Positions 23,123 to 30,091 of a stretch of DNA of 32,759 nt are shown piece after piece (position 1 is the stretch's first letter; each line of letters starts with the position of its first letter). Location: NCBI GenBank assembly GCA_016287675.1, contig JAEFAR010000027.1:1-32759 (forward strand). Reading direction: 5' to 3'. The translations under genes and the position numbers were made by a program. This DNA comes from Lachnospiraceae bacterium. GTDB lineage: Bacteria; Bacillota; Clostridia; Lachnospirales; Lachnospiraceae. The notes below the pieces were generated by a model that was not told the DNA's origin, did not search any database, and saw only the letters and a program-made list of their open reading frames with translations.

Positions 23123-23150
23123 TTGATTTGAGCGCGGTTTATGATAAAAT
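23123..23150 (+). promoter_or_regulatory. promoter of the 23183-24957 operon
   Basis: TTGATT (23123-23128), 16-bp spacer, TAAAAT (23145-23150), 32 bases before the first start codon. Confidence 0.5.
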
Positions 23151-23182
23151 GATATGGGTTTAAAGAAAAGTAAAGGCGCAAA

Positions 23183-24076
23183 ATGAAGATCTTTTATCAC
23201 CTTCCGGGTTTGTTTGAATTTTACGAACTGTATAAAGTTTTCCTGAAACTCTACCGTGAACACAGAGAGTACTTTTATGACGACTGCGAGATCGGCTCTG
23301 TGTACGGCGCTCCTGCAGACTGCCTCTGGGGCGGAGGAAGAGTGGGGTACGGCAGCGAAAGGGCTGAAGACGTGGCTGCGCTCATGCGGGCATATGGAAT
23401 CTCGGCCCGACTAACCTTCAGTAACTCCCTGATCAGAGAAGAGCATCTTTCCGATAAGAAATGCAATGCCTTGTGCAGGCTCTTTGAACACAACGGGAGC
23501 TTGGAAAACGGAGTGATCATATGCTCGGATCTTTTGATGAGGCATATAAAGGAGCATTATCCCGCGTTCTACTTTGTTTCTTCCACCACCAAAGTGATCA
23601 CGGATTTTGAGGAGTTTAGGAAAGAACTGGACCGACCGGATTTCAGGTTTGCAGTGCCCGACTTCAGGCTGAATAAAGAGTTTCGTAAGCTTGAATCATT
23701 GACGCGGGAAGAAAAGGACAAAACGGAATTTCTCTGCAATGAGTGCTGCTTTTTTGGATGCAAAGACAGAAAAGCCTGCTACGAAAATGTGAGCAGGAAG
23801 AGCCTCGGGGAAGGCTGTCCGGAGCATGTGTGCAAAGCTCCCGAAGGAAACAAGGGTTATCGCTTTTCGGAGGCCATGAAAAATCCGGGATTTATCGGGA
23901 TCGGAGACATAGAGAAAACATATGCCCCTATGGGCTTTTCCCAATTCAAGATAGAGGGGCGGAGCCTGGGAAGCGCGGTGGTGTTGGAATTTTTGCTGTA
24001 TTACATGACTAAGCCGGAGTGGCAGCTTAAGGTCAGGGAAGAGATCTACCTGGACAGCATGCTGGATCTGTTTTAA
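23183..24076 (+). CDS. conserved cysteine-rich protein, possibly U32-peptidase-like
   Basis: 297 residues, no signal peptide or membrane segment. The N-terminal two thirds alternate helices and strands in a barrel-like manner (RLTFSNSLI, NGVIICSDLL, FYFVSSTTKVI, FRFAVPDFRLN). C185, C188, C189, C193, C199, C212 and C217 form a dense cysteine cluster, suggesting a metal or Fe-S site. That layout recalls U32 peptidase-like proteins (YhbU/UbiU type with a 4Fe-4S cluster), but I cannot confirm the family. First gene of a probable operon: 15 bp to the cupin, which overlaps the kinase. Function unknown. Confidence 0.7.
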   Translation: MKIFYHLPGLFEFYELYKVFLKLYREHREYFYDDCEIGSVYGAPADCLWGGGRVGYGSERAEDVAALMRAYGISARLTFSNSLIREEHLSDKKCNALCRLFEHNGSLENGVIICSDLLMRHIKEHYPAFYFVSSTTKVITDFEEFRKELDRPDFRFAVPDFRLNKEFRKLESLTREEKDKTEFLCNECCFFGCKDRKACYENVSRKSLGEGCPEHVCKAPEGNKGYRFSEAMKNPGFIGIGDIEKTYAPMGFSQFKIEGRSLGSAVVLEFLLYYMTKPEWQLKVREEIYLDSMLDLF

Positions 24077-24091
24077 GAAAGGACGAAAGAG

Positions 24092-24433
24092 ATGATAAAC
24101 GAGAGATGGGTGTTTCATGACGATGTGAAGCCGGAGGATCAGGGAAACGGCGTGGTGAGAAGGGTTCTTGCTTACAGTAAGGACCTTATGTGCGTTGAAA
24201 ATACATTTAAGAAAGGGGCTGTCGGGGCGCTGCATCATCATCCCCACACGCAGATCACTTACGTTGTGAGCGGAAGATTTGAGTTTGAGATAGACGGGGT
24301 GAAGAAGATCGTGTCTGCGGGGGACACAATGCTTAAGACTGACAGTGTTGAGCATGGGTGTGTGTGCCTTGAGGAAGGTGTTCTGCTGGATATCTTTAAT
24401 CCCATGAGAGAGGATTTCGTAAGTGACAGATAA
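24092..24433 (+). CDS. small single-domain cupin
   Basis: 113 residues. Cupin motif 1 is HHHPHTQ ... VVSGRFEFEIDG with metal ligands among H48-H52 and Q54; motif 2 includes GDTMLKTDSVEHG with H88. Such small cupins are sugar isomerases (KdgF type), dioxygenases or sensors; the exact class is not clear. Cytoplasmic. AAGGA lies about ten bases upstream. Its stop TAA shares one base with the start of the kinase gene (TAATG), so translation is coupled and both products are probably needed together. Confidence 0.85.
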   Translation: MINERWVFHDDVKPEDQGNGVVRRVLAYSKDLMCVENTFKKGAVGALHHHPHTQITYVVSGRFEFEIDGVKKIVSAGDTMLKTDSVEHGCVCLEEGVLLDIFNPMREDFVSDR

Positions 24434-24957
24434 TGGCAGGGCTTGAAGAAATGGAAAAGAGTAATGTTGTTTTAATAGGAATGCCCACATCGGGCAAAAG
24501 CACGGTGGGAGTTATCGCAGCCAAGATCCTGGGTATGGATTTTGTGGATACGGACATTGTGATCCAGCAAAGGGAAGGGGCGCGGCTCTGTGAGATCATT
24601 GAAGATCGTGGGATCGATGGCTTTATGGAGTGTGAGAAACAGGCACTACTAAGCCTCGATGTAAAAAACACGGTTATTGCTACCGGTGGCAGTGCGGTTT
24701 ACAGTAAAGAAGCAATGGAGTATCTTAAAAGATCTTCAAAGGTTGCTTATCTTAAGGTCGAAAAAGAGGAGCTCTTCAAGCGCCTGAAGGAAGTCAAAGA
24801 GCGCGGTGTGGTGCTCAGAAACGGTGAGACTGTGGAGGATATGTACTACGAAAGAGTGAAGCTCTATGAAGAGTTTGCGGACATCACGATCCCTGAGGAA
24901 AACGCCACCATCGAAGACACGGTAAGGGGACTTATAGCGGGACTGAGAGTTCAATGA
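24433..24957 (+). CDS. shikimate-kinase-like P-loop kinase
   Basis: 174 residues from ATG 24433 in a TAATG overlap; an internal Met (residue 7) is possible. Walker A GMPTSGKST (16-24), D39-T40-D41 after strand 2, G85-G86 and a lid-like ERGVVLRNGETVEDMYYERVKLYEEFADI fit the AroK/gluconate-kinase fold. The usual shikimate-binding Arg in the FR..E motif is replaced by Met (FMECE, 64-68), so shikimate itself may not be the substrate. No other aromatic-pathway gene is nearby. A paralogue with a different substrate, linked to the cupin and the cysteine-rich protein, is the more likely reading. Confidence 0.8.
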   Translation: MAGLEEMEKSNVVLIGMPTSGKSTVGVIAAKILGMDFVDTDIVIQQREGARLCEIIEDRGIDGFMECEKQALLSLDVKNTVIATGGSAVYSKEAMEYLKRSSKVAYLKVEKEELFKRLKEVKERGVVLRNGETVEDMYYERVKLYEEFADITIPEENATIEDTVRGLIAGLRVQ

Positions 24958-25019
24958 CAGCCTCGATTTTACGCTTGAGGATACCGCAAAGTATTTATGA
25001 CCTTTTCTGCTCTCGGCGC

Positions 25020-25048
25020 TTGCTTTATCCTGTGATTTAAGATATATT
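25020..25048 (+). promoter_or_regulatory. promoter of third YD-family gene
   Basis: TTGCTT (25020-25025), 17-bp spacer, TATATT (25043-25048). Nearly identical to the MATE promoter at 16214-16242 over about 36 bases. Confidence 0.65.
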
Positions 25049-25055
25049 ACATGTT

Positions 25056-25123
25056 GAAAGGAAAAACGGAGCGTTTTCCATCCCAAGGGGGGAGTGGGAA
25101 AAGGTGGTCCGTAGGGGATGATT
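25056..25123 (+). promoter_or_regulatory. conserved 5' leader, copy 3
   Basis: GGAAAAACG (25060-25068) / CGTTTTCC (25072-25079) hairpin with one bulge; TTTTCC can instead pair with GGAAAA at about 25097. The blocks CCCAAGGGGGGAGTGG and GTCCGTAGGG are shared with leaders 1 and 2 although the coding regions have diverged much more. Confidence 0.55.
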
Positions 25124-27310
25124 ATGAAAAAGAATAGGTTAGCGAACTTTTTGGTGCTGGGATCAAAGTGGCTCATTATGTCACAGCTGTTTTTATTTGT
25201 CGGCGGAATCGGTTGCGGCATTTTTCAGCGAATGACAAGTGACGAAGGTATTCTGACTGCAATCTGTCTCGGTCTGGCTTGTATCTTTGAAGCGATAGCT
25301 TACTTTGTTTTGGAAAAAGGAAACAAAGTCACACAGAATGATCCGGAAAACACCTTTAAGGTAAGAAAGTATTGCTTTTATAAGGCGACGTTGATCCAGG
25401 TAGTATTGCTATTTTTCTATATGATCTTTGTAATATCTAAGGTGCTGGTTTTGGATCCATATAGCCGGCTTATTATTGTGTCTGTGATCGTGATCTCGAT
25501 CTTATTACCTGTGAAGCTTTATTATGTTTGCATCGGTTATCTTGAATTTGCCGCTATGAAGAGTGCTAAGACGGCCAAACTCTTCAAGATCGGCAGTGTG
25601 GTTTTTCCAATCTGCGGACTCAGCCTCCTGCAGGCATATGTTTTGTACAGAAAAACATCTTATCCGATGGCGATCATTCTGACCATGACGGTGGTAGGTC
25701 TTGTCGGGCTCATTTTATTTATGGTGCTTTTGGGCATTTTTGCTGCCGGGTATGGTGATGATGTCAATAAGAAAAAAGAGATAAGGAACTCGGTTTTGCT
25801 TATGCTCCTTATCATGATAGGATCCTTTGTGATCGGTGCACTGGGAGTTACAGGCCTGAACATTGCATCTGTTGCGGGCGAAAAAAAGGCTGCGAAAAAG
25901 CTTGTGGATAAAAACATAACTAAAGTTATGGAAGGCCCCGAAGACACTGCATCCAAGTACGTGAACATTAAAGTGGGAGTAAATGATATAGAGGACACAG
26001 GAGAGTACTCAATTCCTAAGTTTTCCAATTATACCAGATACAGTGTGTTCGATTTTAAGACCATCTTTAAGAAATTCGGATACACGATCAATGTCTATGT
26101 TATTAAAACAGAAACCGGTGAAAAAATGTTGGCAGTCATGCCGTCCTTTATTTTCGAAAAAGTAAAGGATGAAGCCGTGAACGGAGTGATCACATTACCC
26201 GCAGGAACATATGAAAAAATAGCTCAGGATGTCTTGTACGGGAAGTACTACGGACTGCCGGATATGGAACGTATTGCAAAAGAAACAGGTGCTGATCACA
26301 ATAAAGCATTTGTTTGCCTGGGGGTCTATATCACATTTGACATGGGAACTACCGCAATGGATTATGAGAATTCTTTTTTTAGGATGTCAGCCATCTTCTT
26401 CATCATTCTGTTTGCCGGACTCGGAACGCTCCTGAAGGCATATGCCCGCAGGATGGAAAAAAAGCTTAACGGTGAAGAAAAACTTGAGAGGGAGGCAGTC
26501 AGCGAAGGAACTGCAGAAGTGAGTGAAGAAAACCGAAAGGTTGCATCGCGAACATTCCTGATCCTAATGATCCTTGTTTGTTTACTTACTCTTCCCATAG
26601 CGGTTGAGAGGATAGAGACCATGCGCATTGAGAACGGCACGCTGGTGCGTTCTGTTTATGACGAAAACAATGTTCTGGTTTATCGAAGGGCAGAAAACCT
26701 GCGCTATTACCGCGAGTTCGATGAAAATGGGAATGCCGTTTTTGTTGAGGAATCCGGAAAAAATGTTACTAAATACGATTCGGACGGAAATATGATCTTC
26801 AGGGTATTCGTTGAAGACTCTGTTGAAAAATGGGATTACAATGAATACGGAGATGTGATAAAGTTTGAACACAATCTCGGAACTGTTACGTACAGAAATG
26901 AATATGATGAAAAGCAGAATCTGATCAGGCAAGAGGGCTCTAATGGAAAGTGGACCAGGTTTGAATATGATGCAAACGGAAATCTGATCTGCAGGGAGGA
27001 TTCCAACGGAAAGCTGACGAAATACGAGTATGATGATAACGGAAGGCTGATCCTGGTCGTATCACAAGATGGCGGATGGACAGAATACGGATATGATGAA
27101 AACGGTAATGAAGTTTTAGAGAAAACATCTCGTGGCGACAGGCTCGAATACGCATATGACGCGAACGGAAGAAAAATAAGTTTTAAGAAGACCGGTAATT
27201 CGGGCATCTCAGGTGAGGAATGGTACAAATATGACAGTCATGGTAATCTGAAGCGTAAAAAGACTATTAAAGGGGACATTGTATGGTATCGAAATAAGTA
27301 TCTGAAGTAA
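25124..27310 (+). CDS. multi-membrane protein with C-terminal extracytoplasmic YD repeats
   Basis: 728 residues from ATG 25124 (AGGGG with 6-nt spacing; ATG 25118 is too close to it). Same plan as the proteins at 17793 and 19658 but more divergent: seven N-terminal helices, a soluble domain (about 260-390, with VYVIKTETGEKMLAVMPSFI aligning to the others), a helix, a charged cytoplasmic loop, a helix, then about nine YD repeats (TKYDSDGNM, FEYDANGNL, YEYDDNGRL, YGYDENGNE, YKYDSHGNL). It ends in KYLK, as the second paralogue ends in IYLK. No toxin or enzyme motif. Function unknown; a surface-exposed ligand-binding or adhesion role is inference from the repeats. Confidence 0.85.
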   Translation: MKKNRLANFLVLGSKWLIMSQLFLFVGGIGCGIFQRMTSDEGILTAICLGLACIFEAIAYFVLEKGNKVTQNDPENTFKVRKYCFYKATLIQVVLLFFYMIFVISKVLVLDPYSRLIIVSVIVISILLPVKLYYVCIGYLEFAAMKSAKTAKLFKIGSVVFPICGLSLLQAYVLYRKTSYPMAIILTMTVVGLVGLILFMVLLGIFAAGYGDDVNKKKEIRNSVLLMLLIMIGSFVIGALGVTGLNIASVAGEKKAAKKLVDKNITKVMEGPEDTASKYVNIKVGVNDIEDTGEYSIPKFSNYTRYSVFDFKTIFKKFGYTINVYVIKTETGEKMLAVMPSFIFEKVKDEAVNGVITLPAGTYEKIAQDVLYGKYYGLPDMERIAKETGADHNKAFVCLGVYITFDMGTTAMDYENSFFRMSAIFFIILFAGLGTLLKAYARRMEKKLNGEEKLEREAVSEGTAEVSEENRKVASRTFLILMILVCLLTLPIAVERIETMRIENGTLVRSVYDENNVLVYRRAENLRYYREFDENGNAVFVEESGKNVTKYDSDGNMIFRVFVEDSVEKWDYNEYGDVIKFEHNLGTVTYRNEYDEKQNLIRQEGSNGKWTRFEYDANGNLICREDSNGKLTKYEYDDNGRLILVVSQDGGWTEYGYDENGNEVLEKTSRGDRLEYAYDANGRKISFKKTGNSGISGEEWYKYDSHGNLKRKKTIKGDIVWYRNKYLK

Positions 27311-27316
27311 CGGGAA

Positions 27317-27346
27317 TGACCCTTTTGGGATGAGGTTATGGTGTCA
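27317..27346. repeat. diverged 30-bp dispersed element
   Basis: TGACCCTTTTGGGATGAGG at the start and ATGGTGTCA at the end, exactly 30 bp, between the convergent third YD-family and radical-SAM genes. Several changes in the core. Confidence 0.6.
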
Positions 27347-27361
27347 TTTTTGCCCCTCGCC

Positions 27362-28234
27362 TCAGCAATTACCCGTATAAACGTATCTTAAGCTCTTGCG
27401 GGCAACTTCCGCGAGCCCGTAGACTTTGGAAACATCCGTCGCGGGGCGGTCAAGCATATTAAATCTCGGAAAAAATCTGGAAACATGAAGAGGAATTTCG
27501 GTTCCGATCGTGTTTCCTTTTTTGTCTTTTAAGGAAGCCACCCAGGAGGACAGTTCACGTATTTCATCTTCACTGTCATTTTCGCCGGGAATTATAAGAG
27601 TTGTGAGCTCCACATGGCAGTCCTTTACCGCTCTTTTGATAAAGCTTTTGACCATATCAAGATCCCCGCCTAAGACATCTTTATAATAATGGTCCGTAAA
27701 GCCTTTCAAGTCTATGTTCATGGCATCGATAAAGGGCAGGATCTCTTCAAGTACGGGAAGAGTTGCGGTACCGTTGGAAACCAGAACGTTTTTCATGCCG
27801 TTTTCATGAACAAGCTTTGCGGTGTCACGGATGTATTCGTATCCGACCAGAGGCTCGTTGTAAGTGAAAGCAACGCCGATGTTGCCGGCTTCAACGTATC
27901 TTTCGGCGATGGAGACCAATTCCGAAGGCGCCACAAAGCGCACATTTTCTGCCATGGAGTCTGTAAAACCTTTAACGTTTGGCGCCCATGAGATTTCGGA
28001 ATTCTGGCAGAAAGGACAGCGCAAGTTACAGCCGTAGCTGCCCACCGACAAGATCCTGCTTCCGGGACAGAAGCGGGCAAGAGGCTTTTTCTCAATCGGA
28101 TCCAAAGCGATCCCCGTGAGCCGGCCGTAGTTTGCAGCCGTAACCTTTCCGCCTTTTGCCGTTCTTGCAAGGCAAAATCCCAAATTTCCTTCTTTTATTT
28201 CACAATGTCTGAAACACACTTCGCAACGGGGCAT
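27362..28234 (-). CDS. amrS: AmmeMemoRadiSam system radical SAM protein
   Basis: 290 residues, ATG 28234 after GGAGA. The radical SAM cluster motif is C69-x3-C73-x2-C76 (GCNLRCPFC), following an N-terminal cysteine set (C4, C7, C11, C21). The GVAFTYNEPLVGYEY and MNIDLKGF segments match the PflA-like AmrS branch. It uses S-adenosylmethionine and a 4Fe-4S cluster to make a 5'-deoxyadenosyl radical in the cytoplasm. Eight bases separate it from the upstream MEMO-AMMECR1 fusion, so the set of three domains typical of the system is complete in two genes. The pathway's product is not certain from sequence. Confidence 0.9.
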   Translation of the reverse strand: MPRCEVCFRHCEIKEGNLGFCLARTAKGGKVTAANYGRLTGIALDPIEKKPLARFCPGSRILSVGSYGCNLRCPFCQNSEISWAPNVKGFTDSMAENVRFVAPSELVSIAERYVEAGNIGVAFTYNEPLVGYEYIRDTAKLVHENGMKNVLVSNGTATLPVLEEILPFIDAMNIDLKGFTDHYYKDVLGGDLDMVKSFIKRAVKDCHVELTTLIIPGENDSEDEIRELSSWVASLKDKKGNTIGTEIPLHVSRFFPRFNMLDRPATDVSKVYGLAEVARKSLRYVYTGNC

Positions 28235-28242
28235 TTTTTCTC

Positions 28243-29655
28243 CTATTTGTGTCTTACAACTTCAAATCTTTCCAATGAATAGTTATCGTTGGGTGTGATA
28301 CCGCCTTTTTTCATGGCGATCGAGACCTGTGTTTCTGCATCATCCACGCCCTCAAGATCCGGAAGCAGAAGCCCCCGCTTCATACCGCAGGTAACGATCA
28401 CGCCGTATCTTTTCACATCCAGTTCTTCAAGGCTCTCTATGGGCTCAGGCTCTCCCAAAATGTCCACGCTTACATCAAGAAACTTAAGCTCATTTTCTGT
28501 GATCGCTTCGAAGCGCGGATCCCTTGAAGACGCACTGACCGCATTGTTTGCGATCTCTTGAGCTATGCAGTTGGTTGTGGGCAGGATCGTTCCGATGCAG
28601 CCACGCAGATCTCCGCATTTATGTATCGAAACAAAAGCACCGGCCCGTCTTTTAAAGATTTCTGCGGGAAGCGCCTCACGCAGCTGATCCGGAAGATCCT
28701 TGGGTATGTTCACTTTTCTCCTGAACTTTACGTAATTTTCAACGCAAAACATGGCAAGCCGGGCATATGGATCCGCGACAGCCTTTTCTTTATCTATTTT
28801 TTCTGCCAGTATTTTTAAAAATCTTCTGTCTTCGTCAGGCTCATTTCCGTTTCCTTTTATGGGATAAAAAGAAGCTATACCGTAGCCCACACCCGTAACA
28901 TCCTGGTGGGAGTAGACTTCCGATGAAACCTTAATGCCATCAAATGCGCCTGCCATTATAACAAAGGATTTGTGACCGCATTCGGCAGCTTTTTGGCAAA
29001 AGGTCGGATCGAAATCGAACATTTCACCGAAAGCGGCTCGTTTTGCAACATCCATGATGCGCTCATCGTAAATCGGACCTTCGGGAGCAAAGCCGTAGGG
29101 ACCGTATGACTGCAGTTTGTGCGAAAGATCTCCGCTTGCCACAAAGACAGCTTTACGGCCAAGAGAGTTGACGGCGTTTTGAATGTATATGCCTAATTGA
29201 TAATGATCCGGGAGGGAAAGACCGGAAAGCCCGATGCGAACGATCTTGGCGGTTTTCAGGTGCTTTCGGATGAAGTAGAGAGGCACCATCGTCCCGTGAT
29301 CCAGGCGCTTGTCGCGCTCGCCGAGAGTCCCGGCGGGGAAGTGGTGAGCGTCTGCTATGCTTGTGATCTTCTGCACCAGCTCCGTGTCGTAGGTTTCGTC
29401 AAAAGAAACGCTCGGTGCGCGAAAATCCCCAAAGTTTCCCGCAGCTTTCATACCGGGCGAAATGTGAAAATAATCTCCGTACATGACAGTGTGGGGGCTG
29501 GTGATGATGATGGTGTCCGGAGCAAGCTCCGCTATCTCACGAGCCACCTTTTCATATGCCTTCGTTGTCTCAATGATCTGTTCCTCACTGCCGCGCCCCA
29601 CCTCGGGCACTATCATGGGCGGGTGGGGTACCATAAATCCTGCTAAGATTCCCAT
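28243..29655 (-). CDS. AmmeMemoRadiSam MEMO1-AMMECR1 fusion protein
   Basis: 470 residues, ATG 29655 with GGAGGTG five bases upstream. Residues about 1-270 are a MEMO1/LigB-type extradiol-dioxygenase-like domain with candidate metal His in PHPPMIV (H11), SPH, RLDHG and SGDLSHKL. Residues about 285-470 are AMMECR1, with the conserved LRGCIG motif. In many bacteria the two are separate genes next to amrS; here they form a single protein. First gene of a two-gene operon with the radical SAM gene. Probably converts a small aromatic or similar substrate; that is inference. Confidence 0.9.
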   Translation of the reverse strand: MGILAGFMVPHPPMIVPEVGRGSEEQIIETTKAYEKVAREIAELAPDTIIITSPHTVMYGDYFHISPGMKAAGNFGDFRAPSVSFDETYDTELVQKITSIADAHHFPAGTLGERDKRLDHGTMVPLYFIRKHLKTAKIVRIGLSGLSLPDHYQLGIYIQNAVNSLGRKAVFVASGDLSHKLQSYGPYGFAPEGPIYDERIMDVAKRAAFGEMFDFDPTFCQKAAECGHKSFVIMAGAFDGIKVSSEVYSHQDVTGVGYGIASFYPIKGNGNEPDEDRRFLKILAEKIDKEKAVADPYARLAMFCVENYVKFRRKVNIPKDLPDQLREALPAEIFKRRAGAFVSIHKCGDLRGCIGTILPTTNCIAQEIANNAVSASSRDPRFEAITENELKFLDVSVDILGEPEPIESLEELDVKRYGVIVTCGMKRGLLLPDLEGVDDAETQVSIAMKKGGITPNDNYSLERFEVVRHK

Positions 29656-29698
29656 AAAAACACCTCCGCTCTTATTTTAATACAAATATTCGCATTTG

Positions 29699-29727
29699 TG
29701 AACCTTTGAGGACAGGGCATGATTTCA
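29699..29727. repeat. degenerate 30-bp dispersed element (29 bp)
   Basis: TGAACCTTTGAGGACAGGG at the start and GATTTCA at the end; one base shorter than the others and with a changed core. It lies 44 bases upstream of the MEMO-AMMECR1 start codon. Confidence 0.5.
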
Positions 29728-29744
29728 AGACGGTTCTTTTTGTG

Positions 29745-29773
29745 TTGCGTTCAGCGTTGTAATGTGCTAATAT
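29745..29773 (+). promoter_or_regulatory. candidate promoter of ABC-F leader
   Basis: TTGCGT (29745-29750), 17-bp spacer, TAATAT (29768-29773). A moderate match, far upstream (about 310 bp) of the ABC-F gene. Confidence 0.35.
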
Positions 29774-29849
29774 CATCATAACATATGAAAGGAGCGCTTT
29801 GCGCATAGGTGAAGGAATGATAATCAGATGATCATGTTTAGGTGAACAC

Positions 29850-29954
29850 ATGGTAATGAGTCAGCTGCCGACGGCAGTTCATTTGTGTACGCTTAAACCG
29901 ACATCATGCATTTCTTCCTATGGTCAGAAACGATTGCGTTCGGCGCCCGTGTGA
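29850..29954 (+). CDS. 34-codon ORF in the ABC-F leader
   Basis: ATG 29850 with AGGTGA five bases upstream, TGA 29952-29954. The peptide (MVMSQLPTAVHL...) has no recognised motif and ends in a basic stretch. Possibly a regulatory leader peptide; equally possibly a chance frame. Confidence 0.25.
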   Translation: MVMSQLPTAVHLCTLKPTSCISSYGQKRLRSAPV

Positions 29955-30026
29955 GCTCCGTCGTTAAATATAGGATCATTGTGTGAGTCTGTTTGCGTAT
30001 GCATTCAGGCTCATTTTGTTTGAACG

Positions 30027-30061
30027 TCATGCTGTTGCAGGCAACTGCGGCAAAAACATGA
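30027..30061. repeat. hairpin repeat, copy 2
   Basis: TCATGCTGTTGC pairs with GCAAAAACATGA allowing a G-T pair and a mismatch; the sequence is close to copy 1 at 1696-1729. It is 30 bases upstream of the ABC-F start codon and could hinder ribosome access. Confidence 0.55.
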
Positions 30062-30091
30062 TCGCTCAATGGGACGAAAGGCAGGGCATAT

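Larger units (their letters stand above)
29780..30091 (+). other. long 5' region of the ABC-F gene
   Basis: About 310 bases without a conventional gene. It contains several short frames with ribosome sites, the longest at 29850-29954, local hairpins such as CTGCC/GGCAG near 29870, and the second copy of the hairpin repeat (30027-30061). ABC-F genes of Firmicutes often have leaders with short ORFs that control induction by ribosome-binding antibiotics. No T-run terminator was found here. Confidence 0.4.

Noticed and set aside
17726-25123. Known riboswitch class for the YD-family leaders
   Set aside because: I compared from memory with c-di-GMP, preQ1, fluoride, ZTP, THF and guanidine motifs and found no match; kept as an unassigned leader.
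19658-27310. YD-repeat proteins as RHS polymorphic toxins
   Set aside because: No RHS core motif, no self-cleavage site, no variable toxin tail and no immunity gene; the proteins begin with many membrane helices.
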